Shown: positions 47,180 to 58,300 of the stretch, piece by piece
Layout: the number at the start of each line of letters is the position of its first letter
How positions within the stretch are numbered: the stretch's first letter is position 1
DNA from: Temnothorax longispinosus
Lineage: Eukaryota > Arthropoda > Insecta > Hymenoptera > Formicidae
Length of the DNA: 64,000 nucleotides
NCBI RefSeq assembly: GCF_030848805.1
Contig: NC_092358.1
Span: 25,719,073 to 25,783,072, forward strand
Direction: 5' to 3'
The notes under the pieces: generated by a model
Told to the model about the DNA's origin: nothing
The model's database searches: none
The model's input: only the letters and a program-made list of their open reading frames with translations
Program-made: the position numbers and the translations under genes

Positions 47180-47622
47180 TGTAAAATTAAAAAAAATATA
47201 TATATATTATATATCCTTAAATTGTGATGTGACTTTTTTAATTCTGTTAATATTAAACCTTTTTATCTTCAGGTAATTTAGCCTTCTGCGAAAACTCCAA
47301 AACCCTATATATCGGAATTGGTTCATAACTATCTCCATTGACGAACTGAACACTATCTGTAAAGTTAGTGTTGATTCCCAGGAACTGCGGTTCGCTTGAT
47401 CCGGTGCTGTATTGTTTTGTCTAAAAAAATATACATATACCAAAGGTAGAAGAAGGTAAAGAAGAGGAGGAGGGAAAGAATTAATAAAAGTTTATCGCGC
47501 AACATCTCACAAATGATCAAGAATGAATGAGCGATTTATTTATAAGGCACACATATTGCGAATACCTGTAGTAGAGCGCGGTGAAAGCGTGGAACGCTTC
47601 GGAATAGGTTTCTCGTAATCAT
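45387..47622 (-). CDS. BCKDHA: Branched-chain 2-oxoacid dehydrogenase E1 alpha
   Basis: Eight exons, 47622-47566, 47420-47259, 46901-46706, 46632-46471, 46356-46212, 46138-45935, 45820-45557 and 45468-45387, give 423 residues (human 445). The E1 alpha2-beta2 enzyme decarboxylates the 2-oxoacids of leucine, isoleucine and valine in the mitochondrial matrix. The N-terminus MITRNLFRSVPRFHRALLQ is a typical matrix presequence. The thiamine-diphosphate/Mg motif GEGAASEGDAHAAFNFAA is followed by RNNGYAIS (about residues 213-247). The regulatory phosphorylation loop YRLGHHSTSDDSTAYRS places the kinase-target serines at about 314 and 324. Earlier E1 motifs FYMTNTGEEAVQIGSAAAL and HRGYPLVKFMNQC are present. 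No key residue appears missing. It is convergent with MRPL17. Confidence 0.96.
47131..47172. repeat. TA microsatellite in BCKDHA intron 2
   Basis: A run of about 20 TA dinucleotides, followed by further TATA-rich sequence to about 47213. A second, shorter TA run lies near 51281-51304. Confidence 0.95.
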
Positions 47623-48349
47623 CTCGGGTTCAGACCTCCTCTACGATTACTCGACACGAGCATGTATGTATGTATAGTAGGCGCTGATAATGCTAACATA
47701 TGTATGTACGTCACGCATATATTCCACGTCAGCGTGAGACATGTATGTATTAACAGTCGGAGGCATTCAGGCGGACTCACAACTTTAGGTTCTTTTGAAG
47801 GGAAGAAAAAAGGAAACATTCGACTCAATTCGACTTGAATAAATTGTGGTTTTTGTGCGAAATTTATTATTATTTGCGTTTGATGTTGCGTCCGCATAGG
47901 CGATTGCGTATGAAAACCCCTATGGTCTAATCTCCGGATCAAAAATATTTAACAATTTTTTTTATGTGCTTGTGTTATTAATTGTTACTCTTTATTCTCA
48001 ATAAGTCCCCCCGCCTCATTCATAATTACCGCACAGATCACGCTAAGAAGAGAAAGATAGATTTGTAACGGGAGATTTGTTTACAGGAAGACATAAGACT
48101 TAGTCCCAGTCTACAATAGGTGTTTTAAGCCCTAAGCCCTAAGAAATTGACCTAATCACAGTCAATTCTGAAAATCGGGGCCCATTTTAACATTGATACA
48201 CCGATTGGTCCGCCCAAAATAATGGCGGAAAATCGGAAACTAATAGATCAAGGATGCCGACAAAGAGTGAACATACTGGTTATACTGTGGATGATTTATA
48301 GAAACTAGAAACCTTATTGAGAGAATTCATATCCATTTGTATATTTATT
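47623..48349. other. BCKDHA upstream and GCC1 3' flank
   Basis: This 0.7-kb stretch holds the BCKDHA promoter. No TATA box was seen; short repeats of TGTATGTA type lie at 47660-47745. A minus-strand AATAAA at 48349-48344 follows the GCC1 stop by 45 bases. The CTAAGCCCTAAG block near 48130 is not resolved into a known element. Confidence 0.4.
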
Positions 48350-48393
48350 TTTTCTATGTGAGAAATATAGCCATAATAAAAAAATATCTATTC

Positions 48394-51111
48394 TTAATGT
48401 TTAACTTTACTCAGCTCGTCAGATGTAAAACGCAATACTGTTGAAATGGCATTTAACATGTGCCGTTTGCTCGACGCGTCGTTTGTTGTTAAATAATTTA
48501 TAAATACATTCTTCAGATATTCCAGATTAGCACCCTCTCTCGATTTACACGCTTCCAGCCTGCGATATAAATCTTTTTATTAGTTCTGTACGAAAATATC
48601 TATTTTATTAATTATTTTCATCGATATTGTGTTATGATTACCTAGTGATATGCGCCTTCAACTTTTTAATCTCCTCCTGTTGCTGTTCTTTCATATGGAG
48701 CATTTCTCTCTGTTGCTCTCTCATCGTTGCCTCCAATTCCAGAATCTTCTTCCTTGATGATGACACTTGCACCTCCTTCCTGGCTAATTCTTGAGTGTAA
48801 TGCAGTATCGGAGGACTGTCGTTCGTCAACAATCCCGTTACCAGATCGGTGACCGGCTCGATGGTGTTCTCGTATCTTTTCAAATGTGCCTTATTTTCCG
48901 TCGTACCAGAAGTCTCTTTATTAGGTAACAATGCGCGAAATGATGCTTTTAGAGTTAATATCTCTTTATCCTTTTCCTCCACGAGAGCCATAGATCTCTC
49001 TCTTTGTCGCAGTAATTGTTGTTCTAGTATAGATATTCTATTACGATACTCGTTATCTTTTTGATGCAACGTGTGCTCCAGTTTCGAACGTTCTTCTTGA
49101 AATAACTGAGGATAGAATTTGGCTTTTAGTCTTTTAAAAAATTAAAAAGATTAAATACGTGAAAACTTTCATCAAACGTAATACAGATTTGAAAATTTTT
49201 AACTACTTTTAAAATTGATTATTAGCAAAATAATTACTTTTTGTTGATGCTCCAATTGTTCCTGTAAAACTCTCTCTTTACTTATCATTTCATTATTAAT
49301 CATACGTATCCTTTCCTCCAAGTTGCTGTTATGAACCTTGAGGAGATTTAATTGAGTCTTATCATGATCTTTATCATGCATCAGAGACAGGCTGTGTCTT
49401 TGTTGTTGAGTACTACGGAGCACGTTAGATGACATATTATATTTACACGTTGCTTGATGTTTGTAGTCTTCAAATTCTTGTAAAAGCGCGTCGTATTTCT
49501 CCTTGTAATCAGGATGTTCATCCCGCAGATCCAAAATATTCAACAATGCTAAACGTAAAACATATATATTTGAAGCATTTATTCAAATTCTTATCCTATT
49601 TTTCACGTTTTATCGAACATGTTAATGTCACTTACATTTTACATAGGTCGAGTCCCTCTTTTTATTGTCAAGATCCAGCAAGCGAGTATACAGGGACTTT
49701 ATCTTGGAAATAATTTCCTCCGGGTGGTTACTCGACGTCACAACTTCGCTGTGTTCGGTATCCTGCAAAGCAGCCAATTGGTCCTTTAATTTCTGAATGG
49801 CTAATTGGTCCTGTTGCCTCAGTCTGTCGTAGCCTCCAACGATCTCGGAGAGTTCAGCTAATCGAGCCTCCAAGCCAGCCACTCTCGCCTCGTGCATGAT
49901 GACCGATCCTCTCGCTTGCTGCTCCGCAGCGGCGGCTCTTTTTTGCTCCTACATCAAAACGTATTGCTTAACTTTGTTATATCCGACAACTTTGTCGTAT
50001 AACGTGCTAATTAATTCTCAGCGAGCTTTACTTCACGAATCGCATTCAAATGTTGCTTTTTCATCACAGCCATCTCGGCTTGTAAGGAAAGAAGATGCGG
50101 CGGTGTCTCTTTCGCAGCTTCTTCAGCTTGTTTGAGCTTGGTCTTGGTAATTTCTAGCTCGGCTTCGAGAATCTTGCATTGCGTTTTATTCGCGAGATGC
50201 GTCTTCAATTGTCCTTCCAACTGTTCCTTGCTGCGTTGCTCGTCGTACAGTAATTTCTGTAATTCTCTGCAAGAATGTCGTTCGCGGATATACAGTTCGT
50301 AGTTTTATTACGAAAACATTGTTTATTTTTATATTTGTAGTGCGTAAACATATCACGAATAATATAATTTTACATAATTAGAAAAAATGGATTCATTACC
50401 TCATCTTTTTTACAAAGTCGGCGTGTTCTTTCTCTCTGTCGTGCCGCTCCATGATTAATTTGCACTTTACATTCTCGATTTCGGAATGATTGACATTTTG
50501 AGCCTTCTTCAGCCTATCTTTCAGATCTTTAATTACTTTTTCACACTGCAAACATTAACGCTCAATTGAACAATCCTGATAACAGGACAGATGTCAAACT
50601 TCTCATCTTACTTCGTCACGTTCGCTTCTTAATTGCTTCTTGTCCATTTGGAAGTTCGCTTCCATTTTTGACTTTTCTGCCGATAGAGTGGCCAATTGGT
50701 TCATTAACACACCTAGCTGATTTTTCAGTTGCTCTGTAGTTTCTGTATCCTCATGGTCTGTCTGACTCTCTCGTGTCTAAAGTTACAATAGTCATAAGAA
50801 TATTGATAACGTAATTGATCGTATGGGGGAAAAAATTATTATACCTGTCGTTGATTAGTGGATATATCATTTTTAGGAATAGATGATTCGTCTATTTTTG
50901 ATTTATCTACTCTGCTTGTATCTTCTGTATTCTTTATCTCAGTCCCTGCAATCTCCTTATCTAAAATAAATTCTTTTTATTAAAGTAACATGTTAACCAG
51001 TTCTTTGAATAGTACACTTATGTATTGAAATAAATTTGTACCTGGATTTTGTTCTCTTGATTTACCACTCTCATTTTGTATAATGTTCTTTTTCTCTTCA
51101 GAGGTTGCCAT
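48394..51111 (-). CDS. GCC1: GRIP-domain golgin GCC88
   Basis: Nine exons, 51111-51042, 50960-50845, 50776-50612, 50545-50400, 50266-50032, 49948-49636, 49548-49238, 49105-48642 and 48559-48394, join in phase to 661 residues (human GCC1 is 775). It is a peripheral trans-Golgi tethering coiled-coil protein. Almost the whole length is heptad-patterned coiled coil. The C-terminus carries a GRIP domain at about residues 612-655: ANLEYLKNVFINYLTT and KRHMLNAISTVLRFTSDEL, with the conserved tyrosine (about Y621) that contacts ARL1-GTP. The GRIP sequence is closest in my recollection to GCC1 rather than golgin-97 or golgin-245, and the length agrees. It is followed on the same strand by DTD1 upstream, with about 540 bp between genes. 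Confidence 0.88.
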
Positions 51112-51610
51112 TGTTGATTATTAAACGCAGATTATTGAATGTTACAATTTCACTAGTCAGCATCTGAAACAAAATTACAGAACTCGATTTTATACGAGAT
51201 AATCTAACTCACAATTCATTCGTTTTAATCGTTCAAAGTATCCGTGACAAAATATCATATTTTAAAAAGCAATTTAGACATATATATATATATATATATA
51301 TATAAATATTCTAATAAAAACTAAAATATATTTAGAAGTAAATTGTTGACAATTACAATTGATGTCTATGTTAATATATAAAATTATGCTTATTAATATA
51401 TTGTTTAATTTTTACTATATCAGTGTTAAGAATCCAATATCTTACAATTACTTGTACTTTAATAACGGATATTAATATTAATAAATGTAATATATTCTAA
51501 ATATATACTGTTGTATAATAGACATTTAAATTTTGGAGAAAAAATTGATTCAAAAAATGATGAATAGGTTAAATAAACACGTATACACTATATGTTACAT
51601 TCAATATAAG

Positions 51611-51616
51611 TTTATT
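51611..51616 (-). terminator. DTD1 polyadenylation signal
   Basis: Minus-strand AATAAA lies 37 bases past the DTD1 stop codon. This implies a very short 3' untranslated region and separates DTD1 from the GCC1 promoter. Confidence 0.6.
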
Positions 51617-51652
51617 GAATAATCTGTTGTAACACATAAATAGATCTTTTGC

Positions 51653-52582
51653 TTAATCGGATACTTTCTTGTTCTCTACATTCCCAGTATTATCATTACA
51701 AGTGGACTTAGTTGGGGATTCTATTTCCAGCGTTACTGGCCCGCTGTTCTGTATGCAAACTTCCATCATTGCACCAAACTTACCATCTGCATAAATTTGT
51801 TATAAATGAAATTTCAAAATTCTTTGACAACTGATTTGTTATATATCCAGACAAAATATAAAAGGACGGATTATACACATTTGTATTAGATTAGATTACA
51901 TTACCTTTGACCAATTCTGGGACATACTCTTTACGAAGCTCGGTAAGAAAATTTATGTAAAAGGGTTCTGATTCTTGTGCGGGCATCGCTCTGTGAAAAT
52001 CTAACTTATTTCCCTTCAATACATGGTATAATGTGAACTGACTAATGCATAATATTTCATATTTCTTATCCGCTACGCTGGCACCCCATTTTTTACCCTT
52101 GGCGTCGTCAAAAATTTTGGTATTCAGTATCTTTCTTACACTACGACAGAGAAATTAACATTCAGGCTCTACACAATACTGTATACATAACTATAGGTAC
52201 TCATTATAATATTGTTTCATTACATGTATTTTATATCTGCTGCTCCATCATCTCTCTTTATACCAATTAACACGCACAGTCCATTCCCAATGCTACTAAT
52301 AACTTCACCATCAACTAAAAAATCATACTTAGGCCTTAACCGTCGTTGCACAATATTCCATGTATATAATTCAAGTTACTTCTTATTAATCATGTAAATT
52401 GCAAGTATCGGCACCGACATTGGTTCCCCAGATACACCATAAATTTCCTCTTATCTCGCGAATTACAAATTTATGCAGATTCACTTGTAAACTGACAGAA
52501 GGTCCAATTGTAACTGTACGTGTCAGTTTGTAACTTTACCTGAAACCGAAGCCTTCGACACACGCTGTATTACAGCCTTCAT
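51653..52582 (-). CDS. DTD1: D-aminoacyl-tRNA deacylase 1
   Basis: Four exons, 52582-52540, 52314-52224, 52140-51905 and 51786-51653, give 167 residues. The enzyme removes D-amino acids (and glycine mischarged on tRNA-Ala) from tRNA in the cytosol. The start MKAVIQRVSKASVSVDGE spans the first splice and matches the family N-terminus. The two active-site motifs are present: SQFTL at about 78-82 and the Gly-cisPro motif NSGPVT at 137-142, with KGNKLDFHRAMPAQESEPFY between. Length equals the catalytic core without the long human C-terminal tail. A tempting ATG near 52365 in intron 1 is out of frame and was rejected; exon 2 begins at TTTTTTAG|TTGATGG. It is divergent from CEP152, with a foldback element between. 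Confidence 0.95.
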
Positions 52583-53039
52583 ATCGACAACCGCTTGATC
52601 TCAACGTCCACGAGACTCAGTCCTACGTTACGCGTATGCGCTGATAAATTATCTTCTTTCCACTCAGAGCGCGATAACAGCGGTTAATGGCACAATATGC
52701 GCTCTCATCAAGGCAGAGGTTCTCAAAACGCGTGGTATCGTGGTACACGCACCATATGTAGCATAGAACAGAAGATTTGGTCCATCAGCAGCAGAAAAAT
52801 CGTTTTGTTTCCCAGCAGAACTGACGGTTCTTTGCAATCAATCACGAATATCAACAACGCAAATAACAATTTCGCACAAAAACTGCAATATATTCAAGCC
52901 AAAAATGTTACCTGTTTTATTGAAATCATTTTTTCCCTCTTTTTTTAGACGGATCCAGTTTATAAACTTCTGAGTATCTCCAACTGCCTATTTAGTGATT
53001 AGTGGACTTGAGCAGTGTGTGCACTTGTGCGTGCGCACG

Positions 53040-53092
<53 letters not shown>

Positions 53093-53190
53093 GTGCTCGA
53101 CGCCGACTCGCGTACGGTATGTAATACATACACGACACGCGTCCACACTCACACACCGGAACAAAGCCGGAGCTCCGGAGAGTGTCCGTT
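52583..53190. other. DTD1 upstream, CA microsatellite
   Basis: It includes the DTD1 promoter (unresolved) and a CA dinucleotide run at 53043-53088. No gene was supported. Confidence 0.5.
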
Positions 53191-53191
53191 A

Positions 53192-54167
53192 GGCCAGTCA
53201 AATTAGACAAAAAAAAAAAGGCTTTTGCTCTCAATTAAGTGATGCGAACTTTTTTATTCCTTTTTAGGCGTGTTGGGGGTGTTTAGAAAAGCTTATTTCT
53301 GAGTTGTCGTATCATTTGACCCAGTGCTTTTTGAGGGGGGGGGGAGGGAGAACCTAAATTTTTGCGGTTTTTTGCATTTATCTCGTTTCGATTAATAGAT
53401 AGCACTTTTTCGCTCCAGAGAAAGTTGTAGGGCTTGAAAAAACGAAGAAAATGAGCGGTGACTCGTTCCGATTCGTCAAAAATTGAGCCCAGGGGAGCCT
53501 CCGGAAGTCGCGCGTGTCGAGCCGAGCGTTCGGAACTCGGCGCGTTTTTCGCTTCTGTCTCTTTTCTGATAAATGCAATCGAAAAATGACTACTATAAAA
53601 CTTGTAGAGGATGAAAATACCTACCATTAGCCGCACATTACATCGAAATTCATTGAAAATTGCATACAGTAGAGAGCCCGAAAGTCATGTGATCGGCACG
53701 AAATAGTCATTTTAATTTAAGAAAGTGTTCAGTTACATTAATTATTGCGCACTTAAATGTTTAATTGTAAATAAATATATTCATAATGTAGTAATAACAT
53801 TGCATTTATCAGAAAAGAGATAGAAGCGAAAAACGCGCCGAGTTCCGAACGCTCGGCTCGACACGCGCGACTTCCGGATGCTCCCCTGGGCTCAATTTTG
53901 GACGAATCGGAACGAGTCACCGCTCATTTTCTTCGTTTTTTCAAGCTCTACAACTTTCTCAGGAGCGAAAAAATGCTATCTATTAATCGAAACGAGATAA
54001 ATGCAAAAAACCGCAAAAATTTAGGTTCTCCCTCTCCCCCCTCAAAAAGCACTGGGTCAAATGATACGACAACTCAGAAATAAGCTTTTCTAAACACCCC
54101 CAACACGCCTAAAAAGGAATAAAAAAGTTCGCATCACTTGAGACCTCAATGTCTAATTTGACTGGCC
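53192..54167. mobile_element. Large foldback element, TA target site
   Basis: The element is 976 bp with termini GGCCAGTCAAATTAGAC and GTCTAATTTGACTGGCC, flanked by TA at 53190-53191 and 54168-54169. The arms are about 330-390 bp each and highly similar: the CGTGTTGGGGGTGTTTAG block near 53269 pairs with CTAAACACCCCCAACACG near 54090, and the arms include a G-run and GC-rich block around 53460-53550 and 53830-53890. They enclose an AT-rich spacer of about 230 bp (53580-53805). Frames inside the arms do not resemble a transposase. The element is non-autonomous and sits between DTD1 and CEP152. Confidence 0.85.
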
Positions 54168-54649
54168 TACGTACTGTCCGTGGATATTGGATATCGTGCT
54201 AGATAGGGGGCCGTGAGGGGGTCTTGTGGCGGCCGCATGTGCCCTACCAAATACCACACTAATTAACCGCGCGCAGGCAAAAACGCGCTTTCTCGCTCAG
54301 TTTTCCATTTTATAAAGTGGAAATAAAAATTCTTGATCCGATACTGAAGTAGTCTGATAGCCAATTCTTGATCGAAATTATAATTCGGTGAAATATTATA
54401 TTTTGATGATGAAAAATCTATTAGCCTATAATGTATAATTATTTATAATAATAGAGTTTTATTATTTTATGAAATTTGTCAAACAGAATAAATTCTTGAT
54501 ATAACAATTAAATCAAAATTGTTGCTGCATATTGCCTGCAATGGAAGAGGTAACATAAGATTCGAAAACATCTGAAGATTATATTTTTATTAAAGAGTTA
54601 AAGTACATATACGTTTAAGTACATAAATATTTAATTAAAAATACTAATA

Positions 54650-55300
54650 AGCTATAACTCTATCCTCTCTAGTTATTTCAAGAAGGACGTTCGAAACTGG
54701 AGGCGCTAAATGGGCGGTCGCGCTCTAGTGATAGCTGGTGATAACTGTCAAGCGGCGGAGTCGAGCCAATCGGAGTCGAGCGACGGTCCGCGGGAGCCCA
54801 TTTCCGCGTACGGGCAATATACGGGCCTCCCGTACGTACTACGATATACCGCTTGATACCGCTCGCGCGCGAGACCGACTCTCCGCGGATTGTTTACAAG
54901 CGCGCGCGCTCCGAGGATTCTCGCGTATGTGCGTGGTATATACGGCGGCGTGGGGTGCGAGTAATCGCGCGCAGCAGCGTCCGCGTCCGCAGCAGCAACA
55001 CAGCCGCGGCATTCCGCAATCACGCCCGTGGATTCCCCGCGAGGGATGTGCGCGTTGCGACGCGTACCCTCCAGTAACCCCCGTCGTCGCGACGCGATAG
55101 CGGGGCCCGCCGCCACCGTCACCGCCCCCGCCCGCGCCGCCGCGACGTAATATACCGTGTGTACGCACCGTGACCCACTTGTTGCGTCTAGGTTATGTTA
55201 TGGCGTTATAAACAACAATATGCTGCGCAAAATAGACGCGTCCGTGAGAGCCGTGAGTCCGTCGTGAGAGCCCGGCCACGAGCGAGAGCTAGCCCGGGGC
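54650..55300 (+). promoter_or_regulatory. CpG-rich promoter/leader of CEP152-like gene
   Basis: A strongly GC- and CpG-rich region immediately upstream of the coding start contrasts with AT-rich DNA before 54650. No TATA box is at an expected position, which fits a broad housekeeping promoter. Open frames on both strands (for example 54738-55122) are by-products of the composition. Confidence 0.5.
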
Positions 55301-58300
55301 ATGGAGGCGGGCCCGGGGCTGAGCCTGTTCCAGGGCTCGGAGAGCATACAGCTGAACACGGTGGCGCAGAGACTCGAGGAGGACGAGGAGCAGGAGGACA
55401 AGAGGCGACTCAACGAGGAGGTAACGCCGCACGTTTTCCCCCGCGTGGAGATGTACCTTTTGGCTTGGAAAGATATACTCGCGCGGAAATCCTTGCCTGC
55501 GGATATCTCGCACGAGGATGTCTGTATCGTTGCGTTGCATCGCGCGGAGAAGGTGGAAATCGATGAGCAAGGCCCACTAGTAGTAGTATTTTGGCGCGGA
55601 GAAATTTTTCGAGATATACCGCTATCCTCTGTGCTAGGAGAACAATCTGAACATTGTATGGGACTCCCTGTGTAGAGGATTCTTCCTCCGTTGAACAGTT
55701 TTATTATTGATGGAAGAGAGCGGATGAAAGTTTGCAATGATACCGCATGATTTTATCAGAAAAATTGATATATCATGATATATTAACGTATATGATACAC
55801 TGACATTATGATATATTGATAGATTAAGATACATTGACATATGGCACATATTGTCCTACATGATAGGAGAAATTATGTATAAAATTGCATGCAATCTTAA
55901 GCTGTGATCGAACTACGGATTGGGATTGAGATTCGATTGAAATTTAATCAATCAGAATAAAGAAAACTAACTTCAAGTTTAGTGAACTTTGCTTTAATTG
56001 GTCAAATTTCAATCCAATCTCAATCCCAATTCGTAGTCTGATCAAGGCTTTAGAAGATTTTTACTCTTTGCAATAAAAGGTAAAGGAGCATAAACAAAAA
56101 GGAATTTAATGTATTTGTTATTCTTTCAGATTCGGGACCGCCTGAACAAGGAGTTTGACGATTTGGAAAATGACGACGACGTCAGCTCCATCAATAGCAG
56201 TCATTATCAGAATGACAACACCAGAGACACGGTTGACCATACCGATACGACGGTCAACTCTGGCCTGGACTCGGTTACGCCTGCCAAAGGTCAGGTGCAT
56301 CTGCAGAAGGAATTTGGTGTTTACGATCGCGTGGATAATCTGAACAGTTACGATCGCGATGTGATAACGAATCATAGATCCGACTCCGAGACCGGCGGTG
56401 GGACCACGCAGTCCGACCTCGATTTGTACAGGCAAACGGGGACGCCGTACGGCAACAACAGATTCAACGACAGCAACAACACCGTGTTGAATACGCCGTA
56501 CGAATTAGCGAAACCGCCAACCGGATATCCCCGCAAGATGGTACACCCGCAGGCGGCCGAGGAGTGTACGTTCGGTGAAAGTTATCCTCACAACTACGAG
56601 ACCCCATCCAATCATTACAATACTCACGTACCCAGGAAATACTCCAATAACGGTATTAACGACGCGTATGAAAATAATGTACAAAGTAAGCAGATTCATG
56701 AGTTTGGCGGAGGCGACAACGCTACCTCGGATCACATGAATCATTGCTATAAGACTAGTCCGAATGGCAGGCCAATAGACGACGACGCGGCATACAAAAC
56801 GGCGGAGTATGATAGCAAGGAGCAATTGGAAATAATGTATATGGTCAGAATGAGGGAGATCAATCGCTTGACGGAAGAGCTGCAGCAGTTGCAGCTGGAA
56901 AAGGAAGACGAGAAGAGTCAGATGAGCAGGCAATTGATGCTGTTACAGGCGGAAGTCGATAGAACTAACATATCGAGGAATCAAGCGCAAGAGGCATTGG
57001 GTAAGGAAAAGATCGTCAAGTCCTTTAAAACTTTCAAGAAAATACTGACATTAATTAGCATTATTGACGATATTATCAAACAGTCTTCGTCAAAGTAATA
57101 TTAATTTAACATTTTGTACGCTTAGCAATATAATATCACGTTGATATTATGATTCACATTGATATTATTATGAATCACATTGATATTATGAATGTGGATT
57201 CCCGAAATAAATTATCGTTCCTTTATACTCTTCTACTCATATCCTTCAACTCTCTAATCATCCGCTTATAAAACTGAGATATATGGGACATATATGGGAT
57301 GAGAATCGGGATCGAACCCAGAATCCACTGATTACAAGCTGACTGAGCCACATGTCATCCCAATGGGGTGACGTTTATTTTGTCAATTTATTTTGAGTCT
57401 TTAATTTTTTTAGTCGATGCCAAGGCCGAGATAGTTGATCTGCAAAATCAAATGAAATCTCTGGAAGAGAGGAATGCGGTGTTGGAAAAGACAAATCACA
57501 AAGTAAAATACATATTTATATTCTATTCTTATTGATATTAAATCCACCAATGTTAAAAAAAATTGTTTTTATAGATAACGGAAGAACTAAATATCGCAAG
57601 GGGCTCTGTCATGGATTTGCAACAAAAGATTGCTGTACTGGAAAGAGTACAGGTATTGCAAACGAATGACAAGACACACGAGAAGTTTTTGAAGCAGGCG
57701 CAGGAAAAGCACGCGGTAGAGATGAAAAATATGCAGAGGCAGATAGACGTTCTTACGGAAAAATTGAACGATAAGGTATTATCAAATTCTTTGCTTGTAA
57801 ATTATAGATATACATTTCACATACGTATTCTCCCTATAATCATATTTGCCATAGCTGCTCAATAAGGATATTGGCAACAATAATGTTTGGGCAAGTCTCT
57901 GTTGATTATTTTTGTAATTACATAATTGCAAAAAAAACTATTTTTGATCTTTTTTTATAACTTACATTTCGACACAGTTTTTTATATGCACAGATTTGGT
58001 AAATTTTTAGAGTCGTTTAGACGTTTAATTTTTTTTAATTATAATAAACTTTCATTTTTTTTTCATTGTTTTATAAATTTTTGTAAGTATAATTCATACA
58101 TTTAATTTAGTTTTATTTAATTTATATTATTTAATTCTTAATAGGAAACATCATGTGTCGCGCTTCAACATAAATTGGATGATGCACGAAGAGAACATGA
58201 AGCTCTTATGGTAGAGAAGGGTGACACCATGAATCGATTGGCGCAAGCGTTGCAAGACAGTCAAACTCAATGTGGCGATCTCATGGCCACCAGTAACGTT

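Noticed and set aside
52200..52400. ATG near 52365 as a DTD1 start
   Set aside because: It is out of frame with the DTD1 core and stops after ten codons. The true start MKAVIQRV lies in an upstream exon at 52582, joined at the TTTTTTAG acceptor.
53283..54083. Transposase frames inside the foldback element
   Set aside because: The frames are mirror copies within the two arms and show no catalytic triad or DNA-binding motif.
54738..55168. GC-rich overlapping frames upstream of CEP152
   Set aside because: Three frames are open at once with Arg/Ala/Gly-rich products, typical of CpG-island composition.
57295..57361. Functional tRNA gene
   Set aside because: The sequence is too short and lacks an anticodon stem and loop; only acceptor, box A and box B resemblance remain.
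57575..57775. Apparent frameshift in exon 4 of the CEP152-like gene
   Set aside because: Careful recounting of the acceptor position gives a 201-bp exon that keeps the coil frame; no frameshift is needed.
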